64,000 nt of DNA from Spartinivicinus marinus. GTDB taxonomy: Bacteria > Pseudomonadota > Gammaproteobacteria > Pseudomonadales > Zooshikellaceae. The stretch is from contig NZ_JAPJZK010000001.1 of assembly GCF_026309355.1 (NCBI RefSeq), positions 1,178,001 through 1,242,000 on the forward strand, in the 5' to 3' direction. Below are positions 18,105-27,714 of the stretch, piece by piece; the first letter of the stretch is position 1; each line of letters begins with the position of its first letter. The notes beneath the pieces are model-generated. The model saw only the letters and a list, made by a program, of their open reading frames with translations, was not told the DNA's origin and searched no databases. Both the position numbers and the translations under genes were made by a program.

Positions 18105-18132
18105 ATAAAGAGCCTGTGATCGGGCTCTTTAT
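18105..18132 (+). terminator. Terminator of the 93-aa gene
   Basis: A 10-bp stem ATAAAGAGCC/GGCTCTTTAT with an 8-base loop begins 8 bases after the stop codon. The 3' arm ends TTTAT, but the following sequence is only moderately T-rich. Confidence 0.7.
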
Positions 18133-18411
18133 ACCTTTAGTTAGGAATATCAAATTACCAACCAAAAGCACCTAACCTGAATACCGAAAATAAGTATTAA
18201 CCCAAAAGTCTATAGACATTTAACGTAACATAGCTCAAAATTAAATCAGTTTTTATTCTCCTTTCGTCGTATATATTTTAACAACACTTTTCTAATAAAA
18301 TAACTGACGTCCCGTGCGATTTATTGGCATGTTTAAAGTAAATTGTAACCAGTACAATTGATTAGGTAGTAGTATTAAGCTGTATAAGTGATCGATTGCT
18401 GCTGGTATTTT
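18133..18411. other. Intergenic, nothing recognised
   Basis: This gap lies between the convergent 93-aa gene and livF. I found no ORF with a ribosome site and no clear terminator for livF. Confidence 0.4.
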
Positions 18412-19113
18412 TTAACCACCTAAGTATGCTTTAATTACATCATTATTTGTTAGTAGCTTACTGCCAACATCTTGTAATACAACTCTACCATTTTCCAATA
18501 CATACCCTCTATCAGCTAATCTTAAAGCCTGGTTTGCATTTTGCTCCACTAAAAATATAGTGACACCTTCATCCCTTAACCGTTGGATGATACTAAATAT
18601 CTGTTGAATCACAATGGGGGCCAAACCAAGAGATGGCTCATCAAGAAACAAGAGTTTAGGCTGACTCATTAATGCTCTGGCAATAGCAAGCATTTGCTGC
18701 TCGCCACCTGACATTGTGCCTCCTCGTTGCTTTTCTCTTTCTTTAAGGCGAGGGAAAAGTTGGTAAACAAAATTAAGTCGTTCATCAAATGTCCTAGGCT
18801 CGGTAAAAAAACCTCCCATATGAAGATTTTCTTCAACAGTTAAACGCGCAAAAATCCTCCTACCTTCTGGAACTATTGAGATACCTGAGCGCATAATTTT
18901 AGACGTAGGTTGCTGTGTAATATCTTGATTGAGATAATGAATAGAGCCTTCAGATACTCGGGGATCACCACAAATAGACATTAGTAGCGTTGTTTTACCA
19001 GCACCATTGGCACCAATTAACGTAACGATTTCACCTTCTTCAACTTCAATACTTACTTTATCTAATGCTTGAATTTTACCGTAATGAGCTGAGATACCTT
19101 CAACTTTCAGCAT
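18412..19113 (-). CDS. livF: Branched-chain amino-acid ABC transporter ATPase LivF
   Basis: This 233-residue ATPase is the second of the two nucleotide-binding subunits that power leucine/isoleucine/valine-type uptake across the inner membrane. Walker A is GANGAGKTT, the signature is MSGGEQQMLAIARAL, and Walker B is LLFLDEPSLGLAP. The SIVPEGRRIFARLTVEENL segment is typical of LivF as opposed to LivG. It is the last gene of livHMGF, 32 bp after livG. The actual ligand of the system could be another amino acid or amide, since the family is broad. Confidence 0.92.
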   Translation of the reverse strand: MLKVEGISAHYGKIQALDKVSIEVEEGEIVTLIGANGAGKTTLLMSICGDPRVSEGSIHYLNQDITQQPTSKIMRSGISIVPEGRRIFARLTVEENLHMGGFFTEPRTFDERLNFVYQLFPRLKEREKQRGGTMSGGEQQMLAIARALMSQPKLLFLDEPSLGLAPIVIQQIFSIIQRLRDEGVTIFLVEQNANQALRLADRGYVLENGRVVLQDVGSKLLTNNDVIKAYLGG

Positions 19114-19145
19114 AAGCCACCTTTACCAGCATATTGGTAAACACC

Positions 19146-19901
19146 CTATTCTTCCCCCAAATAAGCATTAATAACCTCACGATTTGCTTTTATCTCATCA
19201 GGTGTGCCTGTTGCTAAATGCTTTCCTTGATTAATTACAATAATTTTATCCGAGATTCCCATTACCAGTTTCATATCATGCTCAATCAATAAGACCGTTA
19301 TACCATTTTCATTTCTAAGCATGAGAATTAACTCATCCAGTTCATTGGTTTCTTTTGGATTTAGTCCTGCAGCAGGCTCATCCAACATAAGCAACTTGGG
19401 ATGGGTAACCATACACCTTGCGATTTCTAAACGACGCTGCTGTCCATAAGCAAGATTACCCGCAGGTCTATTAGCCATCTGAATCAGTTGCACCTGTTCA
19501 AGCCAAAATGCAGCATTATCTAAGGCTATCGCTTCACTTTTTCTAAAACTTGGGGTTTTGAACAGCCCTGAAAATAAATTAGTATTTAAATTATAATGCT
19601 GCGCTACTAATAAATTTTCTATTGCGGTCATTTCTTTAAATAATCGCACATGCTGAAAGGTTCTAACCAACCCTTTACGCGCTATTTTAAAGCCAGGTAA
19701 GTTATGAATAGGGTTATTTTCAAATAATATTTCTCCAGATGTTGGCTTATAAAAGCCAGACAAACAATTAAATACGGTTGTTTTACCTGCACCATTAGGG
19801 CCTATCATAGAAACAATTTGGTGCTTATCAATAGAAAGCTCAACATTATCTACTGCAACCAACCCACCAAAACACATAGTTAGATTTTTGGCATTTAACA
19901 T
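19146..19901 (-). CDS. livG: Branched-chain amino-acid ABC transporter ATPase LivG
   Basis: The 251-residue ATPase has Walker [10 protein letters not shown], a LivG-type RKGLVRTFQHVRLFKEMT Q-loop region, signature LAYGQQRRLEIARC (the usual SGG replaced by AYG, normal for LivG) and Walker B LLMLDEPAAGLNP. It pairs with LivF on the LivHM permease. It starts 1 base after the end of livM, indicating translational coupling. Confidence 0.93.
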   Translation of the reverse strand: MLNAKNLTMCFGGLVAVDNVELSIDKHQIVSMIGPNGAGKTTVFNCLSGFYKPTSGEILFENNPIHNLPGFKIARKGLVRTFQHVRLFKEMTAIENLLVAQHYNLNTNLFSGLFKTPSFRKSEAIALDNAAFWLEQVQLIQMANRPAGNLAYGQQRRLEIARCMVTHPKLLMLDEPAAGLNPKETNELDELILMLRNENGITVLLIEHDMKLVMGISDKIIVINQGKHLATGTPDEIKANREVINAYLGEE

Positions 19902-19902
19902 A

Positions 19903-21174
19903 TTATAACCTGGCTAGCTCAATTTTTGGTCGTTTCATAGGTAATAAGCCTGAAGGACGCCAAATCATCATAAGCACCATTAGTAAACCAAATAATAACA
20001 TCCGATATTCCTGAAACTCTCTTGCTAATTCAGGTAATACAGTCATCACTATTGCAGCTAAAATAACCCCCACTTGAGACCCCATTCCTCCTAATACAAC
20101 AATCGCCAAGATAATGGCTGACTCAATAAATGTAAAAGACTCAGGACTAATAAACCCCTGCCTCGCGGCAAAAAAAGCACCTGCAAATCCAGCAAAAGTT
20201 GCTCCCATAGTAAACGCAGATAGCTTAATTACAGTTGGGTTTAAGCCAAGTGACCGACAGGCAATTTCATCTTCTCTCAAGGCTTCCCAAGCTCTACCCA
20301 AGGGCATTCTCAATACTCGGTTGATAACAAATAAAGTTGCTAACACTAAAAGAACTGCCAAGATATATAAAAAGATAACTTTATAACTACTGTCATAAGG
20401 AATTCCAACAAACTCATGAAAAGGAATATTACCTTCTTCTTTAGCACGCCGGCCAAACTCAAGCCCAAATAGCGTAGGCTTTGGAATTTGACCAATGCCA
20501 TTTGGCCCACCTGTGAGTGCAGTCCAGTTATTTAGTAGGATTCGAATAATTTCACCAAACCCCAAGGTAACAATAGCTAAGTAATCTCCTCTTAACCTTA
20601 ATACTGGAAAGCCTAGAATAAAACCAAAAAGCGCAGCCAATAAGCCAGCTATAGGCAAGCTCATCCAAAACGAAAATTGATAATAATCAGCCAGTAATGC
20701 ATAGCTGTAAGCACCAACAGCATAAAAGCCAACGTAACCTAAGTCCAATAGTCCCGCTAATCCTACAACAATGTTTAAACCTAAACCCAACATGACATAG
20801 ATTAAGGTGAGTGTCGCCAAGTCAATCGAACTACGGGTTGCAGCAAAAGGCCAAAGCAAAATCAGACTTAAACCAAACATGACTAATAATTTTTTTGTCG
20901 TATCACTTGACCCAATAATTGCAGGCATTTTACTGGGCAATGCAGGCAGCTTAGACCCTAGATTTGCCAAAGCAGCTAATGGTAGCTGCTTTTTAAATAG
21001 CTGAAAACAAAATACAATGATTATTGCAGATAAGATCAGCAACCACTCAGTTTGACCAGCACTGACTACTATCAGCTCCGTTCCTTGCGGAGATAAATCC
21101 ACGCCTAATAATAATACCGTTAAAATAAGTGTTGCAATGGACGCAACCAGAGCATTAAGTAGATTTATATTCAT
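19903..21174 (-). CDS. livM: Branched-chain amino-acid ABC permease LivM
   Basis: The 423-residue inner-membrane permease has extra N-terminal helices (about 1-110) like E. coli LivM, then the conserved permease core with [24 protein letters not shown] and the ATPase-coupling region [19 protein letters not shown]. Its start overlaps the stop of livH by 4 bases (ATGA), typical of tightly coupled subunits. Confidence 0.93.
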   Translation of the reverse strand: MNINLLNALVASIATLILTVLLLGVDLSPQGTELIVVSAGQTEWLLILSAIIIVFCFQLFKKQLPLAALANLGSKLPALPSKMPAIIGSSDTTKKLLVMFGLSLILLWPFAATRSSIDLATLTLIYVMLGLGLNIVVGLAGLLDLGYVGFYAVGAYSYALLADYYQFSFWMSLPIAGLLAALFGFILGFPVLRLRGDYLAIVTLGFGEIIRILLNNWTALTGGPNGIGQIPKPTLFGLEFGRRAKEEGNIPFHEFVGIPYDSSYKVIFLYILAVLLVLATLFVINRVLRMPLGRAWEALREDEIACRSLGLNPTVIKLSAFTMGATFAGFAGAFFAARQGFISPESFTFIESAIILAIVVLGGMGSQVGVILAAIVMTVLPELAREFQEYRMLLFGLLMVLMMIWRPSGLLPMKRPKIELARL

Positions 21175-22097
21175 ACTTTTTCAACCTCTGGTTTACCTAG
21201 TATACCCGTCGGCATAAACAATAAAACTAAAACCAAAAATAAAAAGGCTACAACATCTTTATATTCAGTACTTAAATAACCAGCCGTAAAGGCCTCTGCA
21301 ATACCTAATAAAATACCTCCTAACATAGCGCCAGGAATACTACCGATACCGCCCAATACTGCTGCAGTAAATGCTTTTAAACCAGCCATAAACCCTAGGT
21401 AAGGATTTATCACGCCATAATACAAACCTAGTAATACCCCTGCAATTGACGCCAAAGCAGCTCCTATTACAAAAGTAAGCGAAATGATTTTATTTGTATC
21501 AATACCTAACAAGCTCGTCATTGTTAAGTCTTCTGCACATGCTCGACAGGCCCTTCCCATCCTAGATCGACTTATAAAAAGTGAGAGAGTTGACATAGCA
21601 ACAACAGTCACCACAAAAATGACTAATTGCATGTAGGATAATGTGACATTAAACCCTGTTTCTGGGCCAAAACTCCAACCTCCTTCAATTAATGAAGGCA
21701 TAGCAATATCTCTTGACCCTTGACCTAAACGAATATAATTCTGCAGAAATATTGACATGCCGATAGCAGAAATTAATGGAATGAGTCGATTCCCTCCTCT
21801 TAATGGCCGATAAGCTATTCGCTCAATACTCCATCCATAGGTGCTGGTAATAATCATACTAATAATAAAGGCAGCTACCAGCAATACAACAAGGCTATCC
21901 ACACCAAACATCATCAGCCCAGCTAACACGATAAATGTTATATAACTGCCTATCATATATACTTCGCCATGAGCAAAGTTAATCATTCCTATAATGCCAT
22001 ATACCATTGTGTAGCCTATAGCAATAAGTGCATAGGTACTACCAATAGTTAAACCGTTCAATAACTGCTGAATAAAATAGTAAATGCTTTCAGACAT
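21171..22097 (-). CDS. livH: Branched-chain amino-acid ABC permease LivH
   Basis: The 308-residue permease has about eight transmembrane helices and the LivH signatures [20 protein letters not shown] and [10 protein letters not shown] near the N-terminus, with [17 protein letters not shown] as the coupling loop. It is the first permease gene of livHMGF. The gap of about 1.6 kb upstream, before the binding-protein gene, holds an insertion sequence and two repeat elements. A promoter must be supplied there unless transcription passes through. Confidence 0.93.
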   Translation of the reverse strand: MSESIYYFIQQLLNGLTIGSTYALIAIGYTMVYGIIGMINFAHGEVYMIGSYITFIVLAGLMMFGVDSLVVLLVAAFIISMIITSTYGWSIERIAYRPLRGGNRLIPLISAIGMSIFLQNYIRLGQGSRDIAMPSLIEGGWSFGPETGFNVTLSYMQLVIFVVTVVAMSTLSLFISRSRMGRACRACAEDLTMTSLLGIDTNKIISLTFVIGAALASIAGVLLGLYYGVINPYLGFMAGLKAFTAAVLGGIGSIPGAMLGGILLGIAEAFTAGYLSTEYKDVVAFLFLVLVLLFMPTGILGKPEVEKV

Positions 22098-22160
22098 TAT
22101 TTAAGCCTTTAAGTACCCAGAAAAGTACCAGCTATAAGGTATTACTCTCTTCTATAAAGA

Positions 22161-22377
22161 TGTTGCGAAAAGGTATTTGAAAAAACTATTGAAGTAACAG
22201 GGTATTTTGCAGCCACTCTAGAAGAGTCATCCATGACCTTTAAAATTTTAGTTTGGTCTAGTCAATGCTCTTGCTGTATATAAATTAGAGTTACTGTCGT
22301 TCGCCCAGAAGCACTGTCTCACTCTTCTAGCGACTCCAGAATACCCTATCACTCTATATTTCTTCGCTTTTGCAACA
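22161..22377. repeat. Long-arm palindromic repeat element, copy 1 (217 bp)
   Basis: The two ends are inverted copies of one another: the left arm reads TGTTGCGAAAAG, then GAAGTAACAGGGTATTTTG and CTAGAAGAGT. The right arm read in reverse gives TGTTGCAAAAGCG, GAGTGATAGGGTATTCTGG and CTAGAAGAGTG. Arms extend about 65 bp. A related copy lies at 60637-60784. It contains no ORF and lies directly upstream of livH. Confidence 0.75.
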
Positions 22378-22472
22378 TTCTTCTATAGGTAAGAATTGAC
22401 GTAAAATAGCTCATGTGAGTTAAATTAAATACAATTCTCACGATGAGCACCAGTCCAGTTTTTATTATTTAA

Positions 22473-23483
22473 TATATTAACGCAATGCTCGACTTTTCAG
22501 CCTATTAATTTAGATAACTGTAGTGGAGCATTGCCTTGGTTCCTATTAAATAATACACATAAGCTGTGCGATAACAGCTTGCGGGTCATTCGATTAGTCA
22601 AACTCCACAGGGTTCTGCCTTTGGTCCGCTGAATATTAAACCTTTCTACTAGCTGACCAATGGTTGTCTCAACTTGTCGTCGTAACCGATTAAGCTGGCT
22701 CCTCCAGGACTTGGGTAAAGGATCAATCATGTTATCTCTAACCGGGGTTTCTAGCTGAAGCGATTTTAACTCTAACAATTCAGCTTTAAATTCAGCCCCC
22801 AAATAACCTTTATCCCCTAACAACATGCCTGACGGCATACCTTCTGTTAACTCCCATACAGCTTCCCTTTCGCCATCACTTGCTGGGGTTAATGTAAATC
22901 CTGCTATGGCTCCATGAAAGTCAATAATGAGGTGCCCTTCAAAGCCATAATAGGTTTCCCCCTTGGATGCACAATAGCCATACTCAGCCTCTTCTTTAAA
23001 GCGGCGGCAATTTCTTGCACGTTTAAAGTGGCTAACAGGCAAAGGAAAACCATCGACAACATGTATAGGATCATTAATAGTACCCAGCTCAGCTGTTACT
23101 TGCTTTTGTAATTGTTGTTTTATCGCCCATAAATTAGCAGCTTGTTTAGCAAACTGGCTTCTTGAGCCTATGCCTGGAAAATACGCTTTCCAATGCTCTT
23201 TGAAGTATTTCCAGATAGCGGTATCAGCATCAAGGCCTTGAAATTCACCAATTAACTCCATGGTAATGACTTCTGCATCCGACAGTGAGGGCTTAATTCC
23301 TCGCTGACGTAATCGCCGTTGTTTTAATAAATCAGTTAAAACATCATCGACCCAACAATAAGTAGTTATGATAAACTCTTCCAGTGACATTCCCTTTCCT
23401 TGATATCCCTGTTTTCGCAAACTTAGGATGGGGTTAGGGTTTGTCATTTCAAGTTATTAAAAGTCGAGCATCGCGTTATATTA
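22473..23483 (-). mobile_element. IS982-family insertion sequence with 7-bp target duplication
   Basis: The element proper spans 22480-23476 (997 bp). Its ends are 18-bp inverted repeats with one mismatch: ACGCAATGCTCGACTTTT on the left and the complement of ACGCGATGCTCGACTTTT on the right. It is flanked by identical TATATTA at 22473-22479 and 23477-23483, read as the target duplication. One full transposase gene fills it. Size, transposase type and duplication length fit IS982. Both the ends and the gene look intact. Confidence 0.88.
22497..23447 (-). CDS. IS982-family transposase
   Basis: The 316-residue DDE-type transposase matches the IS982 family by its core HVVDGFPLPVSHFKRARNCR (first catalytic aspartate), YGFEGHLIIDFHGAIAGFTL, LLGDKGYLGAEF (second aspartate) and a C-terminal VETTIGQLVERF with the catalytic glutamate. 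The N-terminal part contains the basic DNA-binding region (KQRRLRQRGIKPSLSDAEVI). The reading frame is uninterrupted and ends inside the left inverted repeat, so the element may be active. Confidence 0.92.
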   Translation of the reverse strand: MTNPNPILSLRKQGYQGKGMSLEEFIITTYCWVDDVLTDLLKQRRLRQRGIKPSLSDAEVITMELIGEFQGLDADTAIWKYFKEHWKAYFPGIGSRSQFAKQAANLWAIKQQLQKQVTAELGTINDPIHVVDGFPLPVSHFKRARNCRRFKEEAEYGYCASKGETYYGFEGHLIIDFHGAIAGFTLTPASDGEREAVWELTEGMPSGMLLGDKGYLGAEFKAELLELKSLQLETPVRDNMIDPLPKSWRSQLNRLRRQVETTIGQLVERFNIQRTKGRTLWSLTNRMTRKLLSHSLCVLFNRNQGNAPLQLSKLIG

Positions 23484-23502
23484 TACTATTTTAAATTAGG
23501 CT

Positions 23503-23627
23503 ATACCCTTCACGAATGACTTCTAGGTTTTGTTATCTTCATTCCTCACCCCAATCACCTATTATTTATAGCCTCATGAGGCTTCTTTACTCGATGGCCG
23601 CACCCAAAAGCCATTCGTATTGGGTAT
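23503..23627 (+). repeat. 125-bp MITE-like inverted-repeat element, copy C
   Basis: It starts ATACCCTTCACGAATGAC and ends CCATTCGTATTGGGTAT. Its length equals that of copy A, and most interior positions agree. It lies 20 bp outside the IS982 target duplication, so the two insertions are separate events. Confidence 0.82.
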
Positions 23628-23673
23628 ATAACAAAAAGGCTTTTATCTCTTTATTAACATTTAAACCCTTTTA

Positions 23674-24843
23674 TTATTTTACAACTGACTTACTTCCATC
23701 TGCATGCCATGTATAGACAACAAAACTAAAATCCTTTAAATCTCCATTTTTGTCAAAAGATAGATCACCGGTAGGTGTTTTAAATTGATTACTACGTAGC
23801 GTTTTTGCTACAGCTTCAGGGTCGGTTGATTTAGCAATTTTTATAGAGTCTGCAATTACTTGTACAGCAGAGTATGCGGTAAATACAAAAGGCCCTGATG
23901 GATCTTCACCTTTATCCTTGAAAGCTTTTACAAGTTTGGCATTTTCTGGGGCCTCATCAAAACTTTTTGGTAAAGTAACCAGCAGTCCTTCTGATGCTTT
24001 TCCTGCAATAGCACTAATATCTTTATTGCCAACACCTTCCGGTCCCATAAACTGTACCTTAAGGCCTTTTTCTGCAGACTGACGTAAAATCAATCCCAAC
24101 TCAGGATGATAACCACCATAATAGATAAAGTCGACATTTTCTTTTTTCAGTTTAGCTATCAGTGCAGAGAAATCTTTATCTCCAGATGTCACCCCTTCAA
24201 ATAATGCAACAGTGATCTTATGTTTTTCTAACACGTCTTTAACAGCGGTTGCTATTCCTTCACCATATTGCTGTTTATCATGAATAATGGCAACCCGCTT
24301 AGGCTTAATTTTTTCAACAATAAACTTTCCAGCAGTTGGCCCTTGTAAACTATCCAAACCAATGGTCCGAAACACAAGTTGATAACCTCGGGTGGTAATT
24401 TCAGGGTTAGTCGATGCAGCAGTAACCATTAACACTCCCTCATCCTCATAAATATCTGAAGCAGGTTGTGTAGAGTTTGAGCATAAATGGCCTATCACAT
24501 AACGAACCCCATCATTTACAATTTTATTTGCAACGGCTACTGCTTGTTTAGGGTCACAAGCATCATCATATACAACTCCTTCAAGTGTATGGCCGTTTAC
24601 TCCTCCCATTTTATTCACTTGCTCAATTGCCATTTTGGCTCCAATGAACTGCATGTCACCATACTGAGCAACAGGACCAGTTACAGGCCCAGCGAGTGCT
24701 ATTTTTAATTTTTCAGCAAATGCGATTGTAGAGGATAATAATGATACAGATGCTACCAAAGTAGTAGCTACTAATTTGGTAATTTTTTTTATCATTGTTT
24801 GTTTTTTTAGTATTCTCTGACTGGTTTTCATTATTTTTTTCAT
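23674..24843 (-). CDS. livK: Branched-chain amino-acid ABC transporter substrate-binding protein
   Basis: This 389-residue periplasmic receptor delivers substrate to LivHMGF. A signal peptide is clear (hydrophobic LVATTLVASVSLLSSTIAFA), preceded by an unusually long basic N-region of about 20 residues if the ATG at 24843 is used. The ATG at 24795 would give a normal-length signal but has no ribosome site. The mature part matches LivJ/LivK: KIALAGPVTGPVAQYGDMQF, GHLCSNSTQPASDIYEDEGV, IIHDKQQYGEGIA. The gene is cut off from its permease genes by the IS982 and two repeats. Confidence 0.88.
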   Translation of the reverse strand: MKKIMKTSQRILKKQTMIKKITKLVATTLVASVSLLSSTIAFAEKLKIALAGPVTGPVAQYGDMQFIGAKMAIEQVNKMGGVNGHTLEGVVYDDACDPKQAVAVANKIVNDGVRYVIGHLCSNSTQPASDIYEDEGVLMVTAASTNPEITTRGYQLVFRTIGLDSLQGPTAGKFIVEKIKPKRVAIIHDKQQYGEGIATAVKDVLEKHKITVALFEGVTSGDKDFSALIAKLKKENVDFIYYGGYHPELGLILRQSAEKGLKVQFMGPEGVGNKDISAIAGKASEGLLVTLPKSFDEAPENAKLVKAFKDKGEDPSGPFVFTAYSAVQVIADSIKIAKSTDPEAVAKTLRSNQFKTPTGDLSFDKNGDLKDFSFVVYTWHADGSKSVVK

Positions 24844-25618
24844 TACCTTGCCTCATGCCTATCCATGTACAAGTTTTCTTATATTGATATAGGGCCTTAC
24901 ACAATAAACTATTTGCAGCATTATTAGTTATTACTTATATATTACAGGTAGTAGCATCCATATAGTCAATATGGCCCTTCCTATTTTTAGCGCTGGTTGC
25001 CTATTGCCATTTCAGTTACTGCTAATTTGTTGATAGCTAATTGTTGATAGCTATTTGTCCATACCATTTCTTCCCCCATGTAATTTTAATTATTTTACAC
25101 TTATTGTTTATTATGTTTATCGGTATATAAGCTGTCTTATTTCAGGTTGTACTTATAAAAACTTACATTCTATTTACAGTCTATGCAATTTTTGACTTAA
25201 AAAATGTGTTCTAGCAACATGTTTTTATATAATTTTAGACAACAATATGACGCCTAAATAATTATTGCTTATATCAAACTGGTTTTAGTTCTATTCCTTA
25301 ATAATACTTAAAGTACATCAAGTATCGCTAGCTTGCAAAGGGTTAAGAACTACGACAAAAGTAGGTTAATGTTTGAATTGCTAATATATAAATTATTTAT
25401 TTATTTTTATTGAAACAAAAAACAAATAAATATTTAACAAATTAATGGGGATAAGTATGTATCGTACTTAACAAGAAACTCAAAAGATGTATGAGTTCTA
25501 AGAAAAATATCTATTCAACAAAAGCTTTAGGTGGGCTGAGGTTGCCCACCCCTAATTAGTACATTTTTAACAATATCGCTAGAGAAAAAACAACAGATAC
25601 TTCTCCCGTAAGATGCAT
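24844..25618. other. Intergenic region, AT-rich, no supported gene
   Basis: This 775-bp gap holds the presumed livK promoter and, near 25530-25550, a hairpin placed after the next minus-strand gene. No ORF with a ribosome site or recognisable RNA was found. Confidence 0.45.
25530..25550 (-). terminator. Candidate terminator hairpin
   Basis: A perfect 7-bp GC-rich stem (GGTGGGC with GCCCACC, loop of 7) lies about 70 bp after the stop of the minus-strand binding-protein gene. It lacks a strong T-tract. Confidence 0.5.
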
Positions 25619-26359
25619 TTATTGTAAGAAGCGTTCTTCAATTTGCTTGACTACTCCTTCTTGCTCCAGCTGTTTATAAGCCTTTTGCAATTTGTCTATA
25701 ATTTCATCAGGTACTTGCTTATTAACAGCAAGGTAAAGATCTTTTCGTTGAATAACAAAGACCTTTTTAACTGCAATATTATTTTTTTGCGCCAGCTGTG
25801 GTCCAGCTGGATCACTGGTAACCCACAAGTCAATTTTTCCTTGATCCAGTTTATTTAAAAGACGTATATCTTGCAACGATGTAACCAAGCTAAACCCTTT
25901 GCCTTCTAAGAACTTAGCCTTAGCATCACCTTTATAACCTCCTACTCTAAGCTGCTTAGCTTCATCTAGTGTCTTCAACTGGATGGTACTGTCTGCTTTC
26001 GCAACAAATATCCAATCATTTCGTGTAATTGGCCCAACCCACTTGAAGTTAGGCTCACGTTCTGGGGTTCGAACTGTCGTATAAACAGCATAGCCAGGTT
26101 TCGTTTGCGCCTGCTCTAGAACCTTACTCCAAGGAAAGCGTAGTGTAAAAGTACAAGTTATCTGGGCACGCTTGCACATTTCCCGCAGAATAACTGTTGC
26201 TAGCCCATCCACCTGCTCCTCTCGTGCGAACTTTTTCCCATTAGTACTCATATTGAACGGAGGGTTGTTTTCTGTGAGCAGGTTTAATTTATAGCTGGCC
26301 CCCATTGCTATTGTAGTAACCAAGCTACAACAGATAAGAGTGAATATTCTGGTGTACAT
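25619..26359 (-). CDS. Periplasmic amino-acid-type solute-binding protein (SBP_bac_3-like), orphan
   Basis: The 246-residue protein has a signal peptide (cleavage near AMGASYK) and the bilobed type II binding fold: LNLLTENNPPFN, DGLATVILREMCKRA, RFPWSKVLEQAQ and RTPEREPNFKWVGPI. No transporter genes are adjacent. It resembles the other orphan at 4689-5471 in size and family but is clearly divergent. A GAGAGGAA site 5 bases before the ATG supports the start. Confidence 0.8.
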   Translation of the reverse strand: MYTRIFTLICCSLVTTIAMGASYKLNLLTENNPPFNMSTNGKKFAREEQVDGLATVILREMCKRAQITCTFTLRFPWSKVLEQAQTKPGYAVYTTVRTPEREPNFKWVGPITRNDWIFVAKADSTIQLKTLDEAKQLRVGGYKGDAKAKFLEGKGFSLVTSLQDIRLLNKLDQGKIDLWVTSDPAGPQLAQKNNIAVKKVFVIQRKDLYLAVNKQVPDEIIDKLQKAYKQLEQEGVVKQIEERFLQ

Positions 26360-26889
26360 TAATTCCTCTCGAACTACTCAGTTTTTATCTTTCTAGCTGG
26401 TGATCACTCTGACACTTATAAATGAGCCTCCTATCTCTAGCCAGCCACCCAGCCCCATATGAGGGCAGTTTAATTTATTATACGCCCGTTTTGGTATTTA
26501 CTTACAGCCTGCTTTCGCAACATAAGACTAACAGCGTACAATTATTGGGCTTACCTGACATCAGGTTAGTCAAGTTCATATGGACTAGCCAGTGCTATCA
26601 GTAGTTTCATCAACAGTAGTGTGTTTTCTATTCAGCAGTATTGATGAATACCACCACCATAATTCAAACAATCGTTTTAACTATGTTAGTATATCAGAGG
26701 GCTGCCATTAAAAATGGCTTTGTAAGAGTAGCTATTCGATTATCCCATGAGATAGCAGACCTTCAGAGCATTCAGGCTAACTACCTCAGAACAGAAAGGC
26801 ACTTTTAGCTTATTTACTTGAAACAAGAGTAATCCACTAGCGTGCTGCTTAGTTACTAAACTGCAAGATCAGTAGAATTAGGAGAAAGT
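26360..26889. other. Intergenic region between divergent genes, nothing recognised
   Basis: This 530-bp region must contain promoters for the binding protein (minus) and the SDR gene (plus). A 60-codon ORF at 26422 has no support. No repeat copies were seen here. Confidence 0.4.
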
Positions 26890-27702
26890 ATGAGCCAAGC
26901 ATTTAACTTTAATAACAAGCGAGTATTTGTAATGGGTGGCACTAGCGGCATAAACCTTGGCATTGCTAAATGCTTTGCCAGCCATGGTGCACAGGTTGCA
27001 GTTGCCAGTCGCTCTCAAGATAAAGTAGATAAAGCCGTTAGTGAGTTGCAGGCGTTAGGAGCAATAGCCATCGGTTTTAGCGTTGATGTTCGTGATGCAG
27101 AGAAAGTCAAAGAAACGTTTAAGCAAGCGCACAGTCAATGGGGCAACTTTGATGTATTAGTGTCTGGAGCAGCAGGCAACTTTCCTTCACCAGCCTTAGG
27201 TATGTCTGCTAATGGTTTTAAATCGGTAGTTGATATTGATTTACTGGGAAGTTTTAACGTATTGCAAGCAGCTCACCCTTACCTCACTAAACCTGGCGCA
27301 TCAATTATTAATATTTCTGCTCCACAAGCCTTTGTTGCATCTCCCATGCAAAGCCATGTATGTGCAGCTAAAGCAGGCGTTGATATGCTAACCCGAGTCT
27401 TATCACTAGAGTGGGGAGCTGATGGCATTAGAATTAACTCTATTGTACCTGGCCCCATTGAAAATACTGAAGGAATGAAGCGATTGGCACCAACGCCAGC
27501 AATCCAAGAAATGGTTCAAGAGTCTGTTCCTTTGAATCGACTCGGAACGACAGATGATATTGGCCATATGGCTATGTTTCTTGCTTCTGATTATGGCAGT
27601 TATGTCAGTGGTACAGTCATTCCTGTTGATGGAGGTTGGTCTCTTGCAGGAACAACAACAGCTATGAATGAGTTACTTAAAATGTTTAAAGGGAAAAGCT
27701 AA
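26890..27702 (+). CDS. SDR oxidoreductase resembling peroxisomal-type 2,4-dienoyl-CoA reductase
   Basis: The 270-residue protein has the NADP-binding Rossmann loop (GGTSGINLGIA, 17-27) and the arginine of ASRSQDK that favours NADPH. Family signatures close to eukaryotic DECR2 are AAGNFPSPAL, FKSVVDIDLLGSFNV and PGPIENTEGMKRL. The usual SDR catalytic tyrosine is absent: the YxxxK position reads VCAAK, as is also the case in dienoyl-CoA reductases, which keep the lysine. The likely role is NADPH-dependent reduction of 2,4-dienoyl-CoA in unsaturated fatty-acid oxidation. A GGAGAAAG ribosome site supports the start. Confidence 0.78.
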   Translation: MSQAFNFNNKRVFVMGGTSGINLGIAKCFASHGAQVAVASRSQDKVDKAVSELQALGAIAIGFSVDVRDAEKVKETFKQAHSQWGNFDVLVSGAAGNFPSPALGMSANGFKSVVDIDLLGSFNVLQAAHPYLTKPGASIINISAPQAFVASPMQSHVCAAKAGVDMLTRVLSLEWGADGIRINSIVPGPIENTEGMKRLAPTPAIQEMVQESVPLNRLGTTDDIGHMAMFLASDYGSYVSGTVIPVDGGWSLAGTTTAMNELLKMFKGKS

Positions 27703-27714
27703 TCCACTTTTCTC

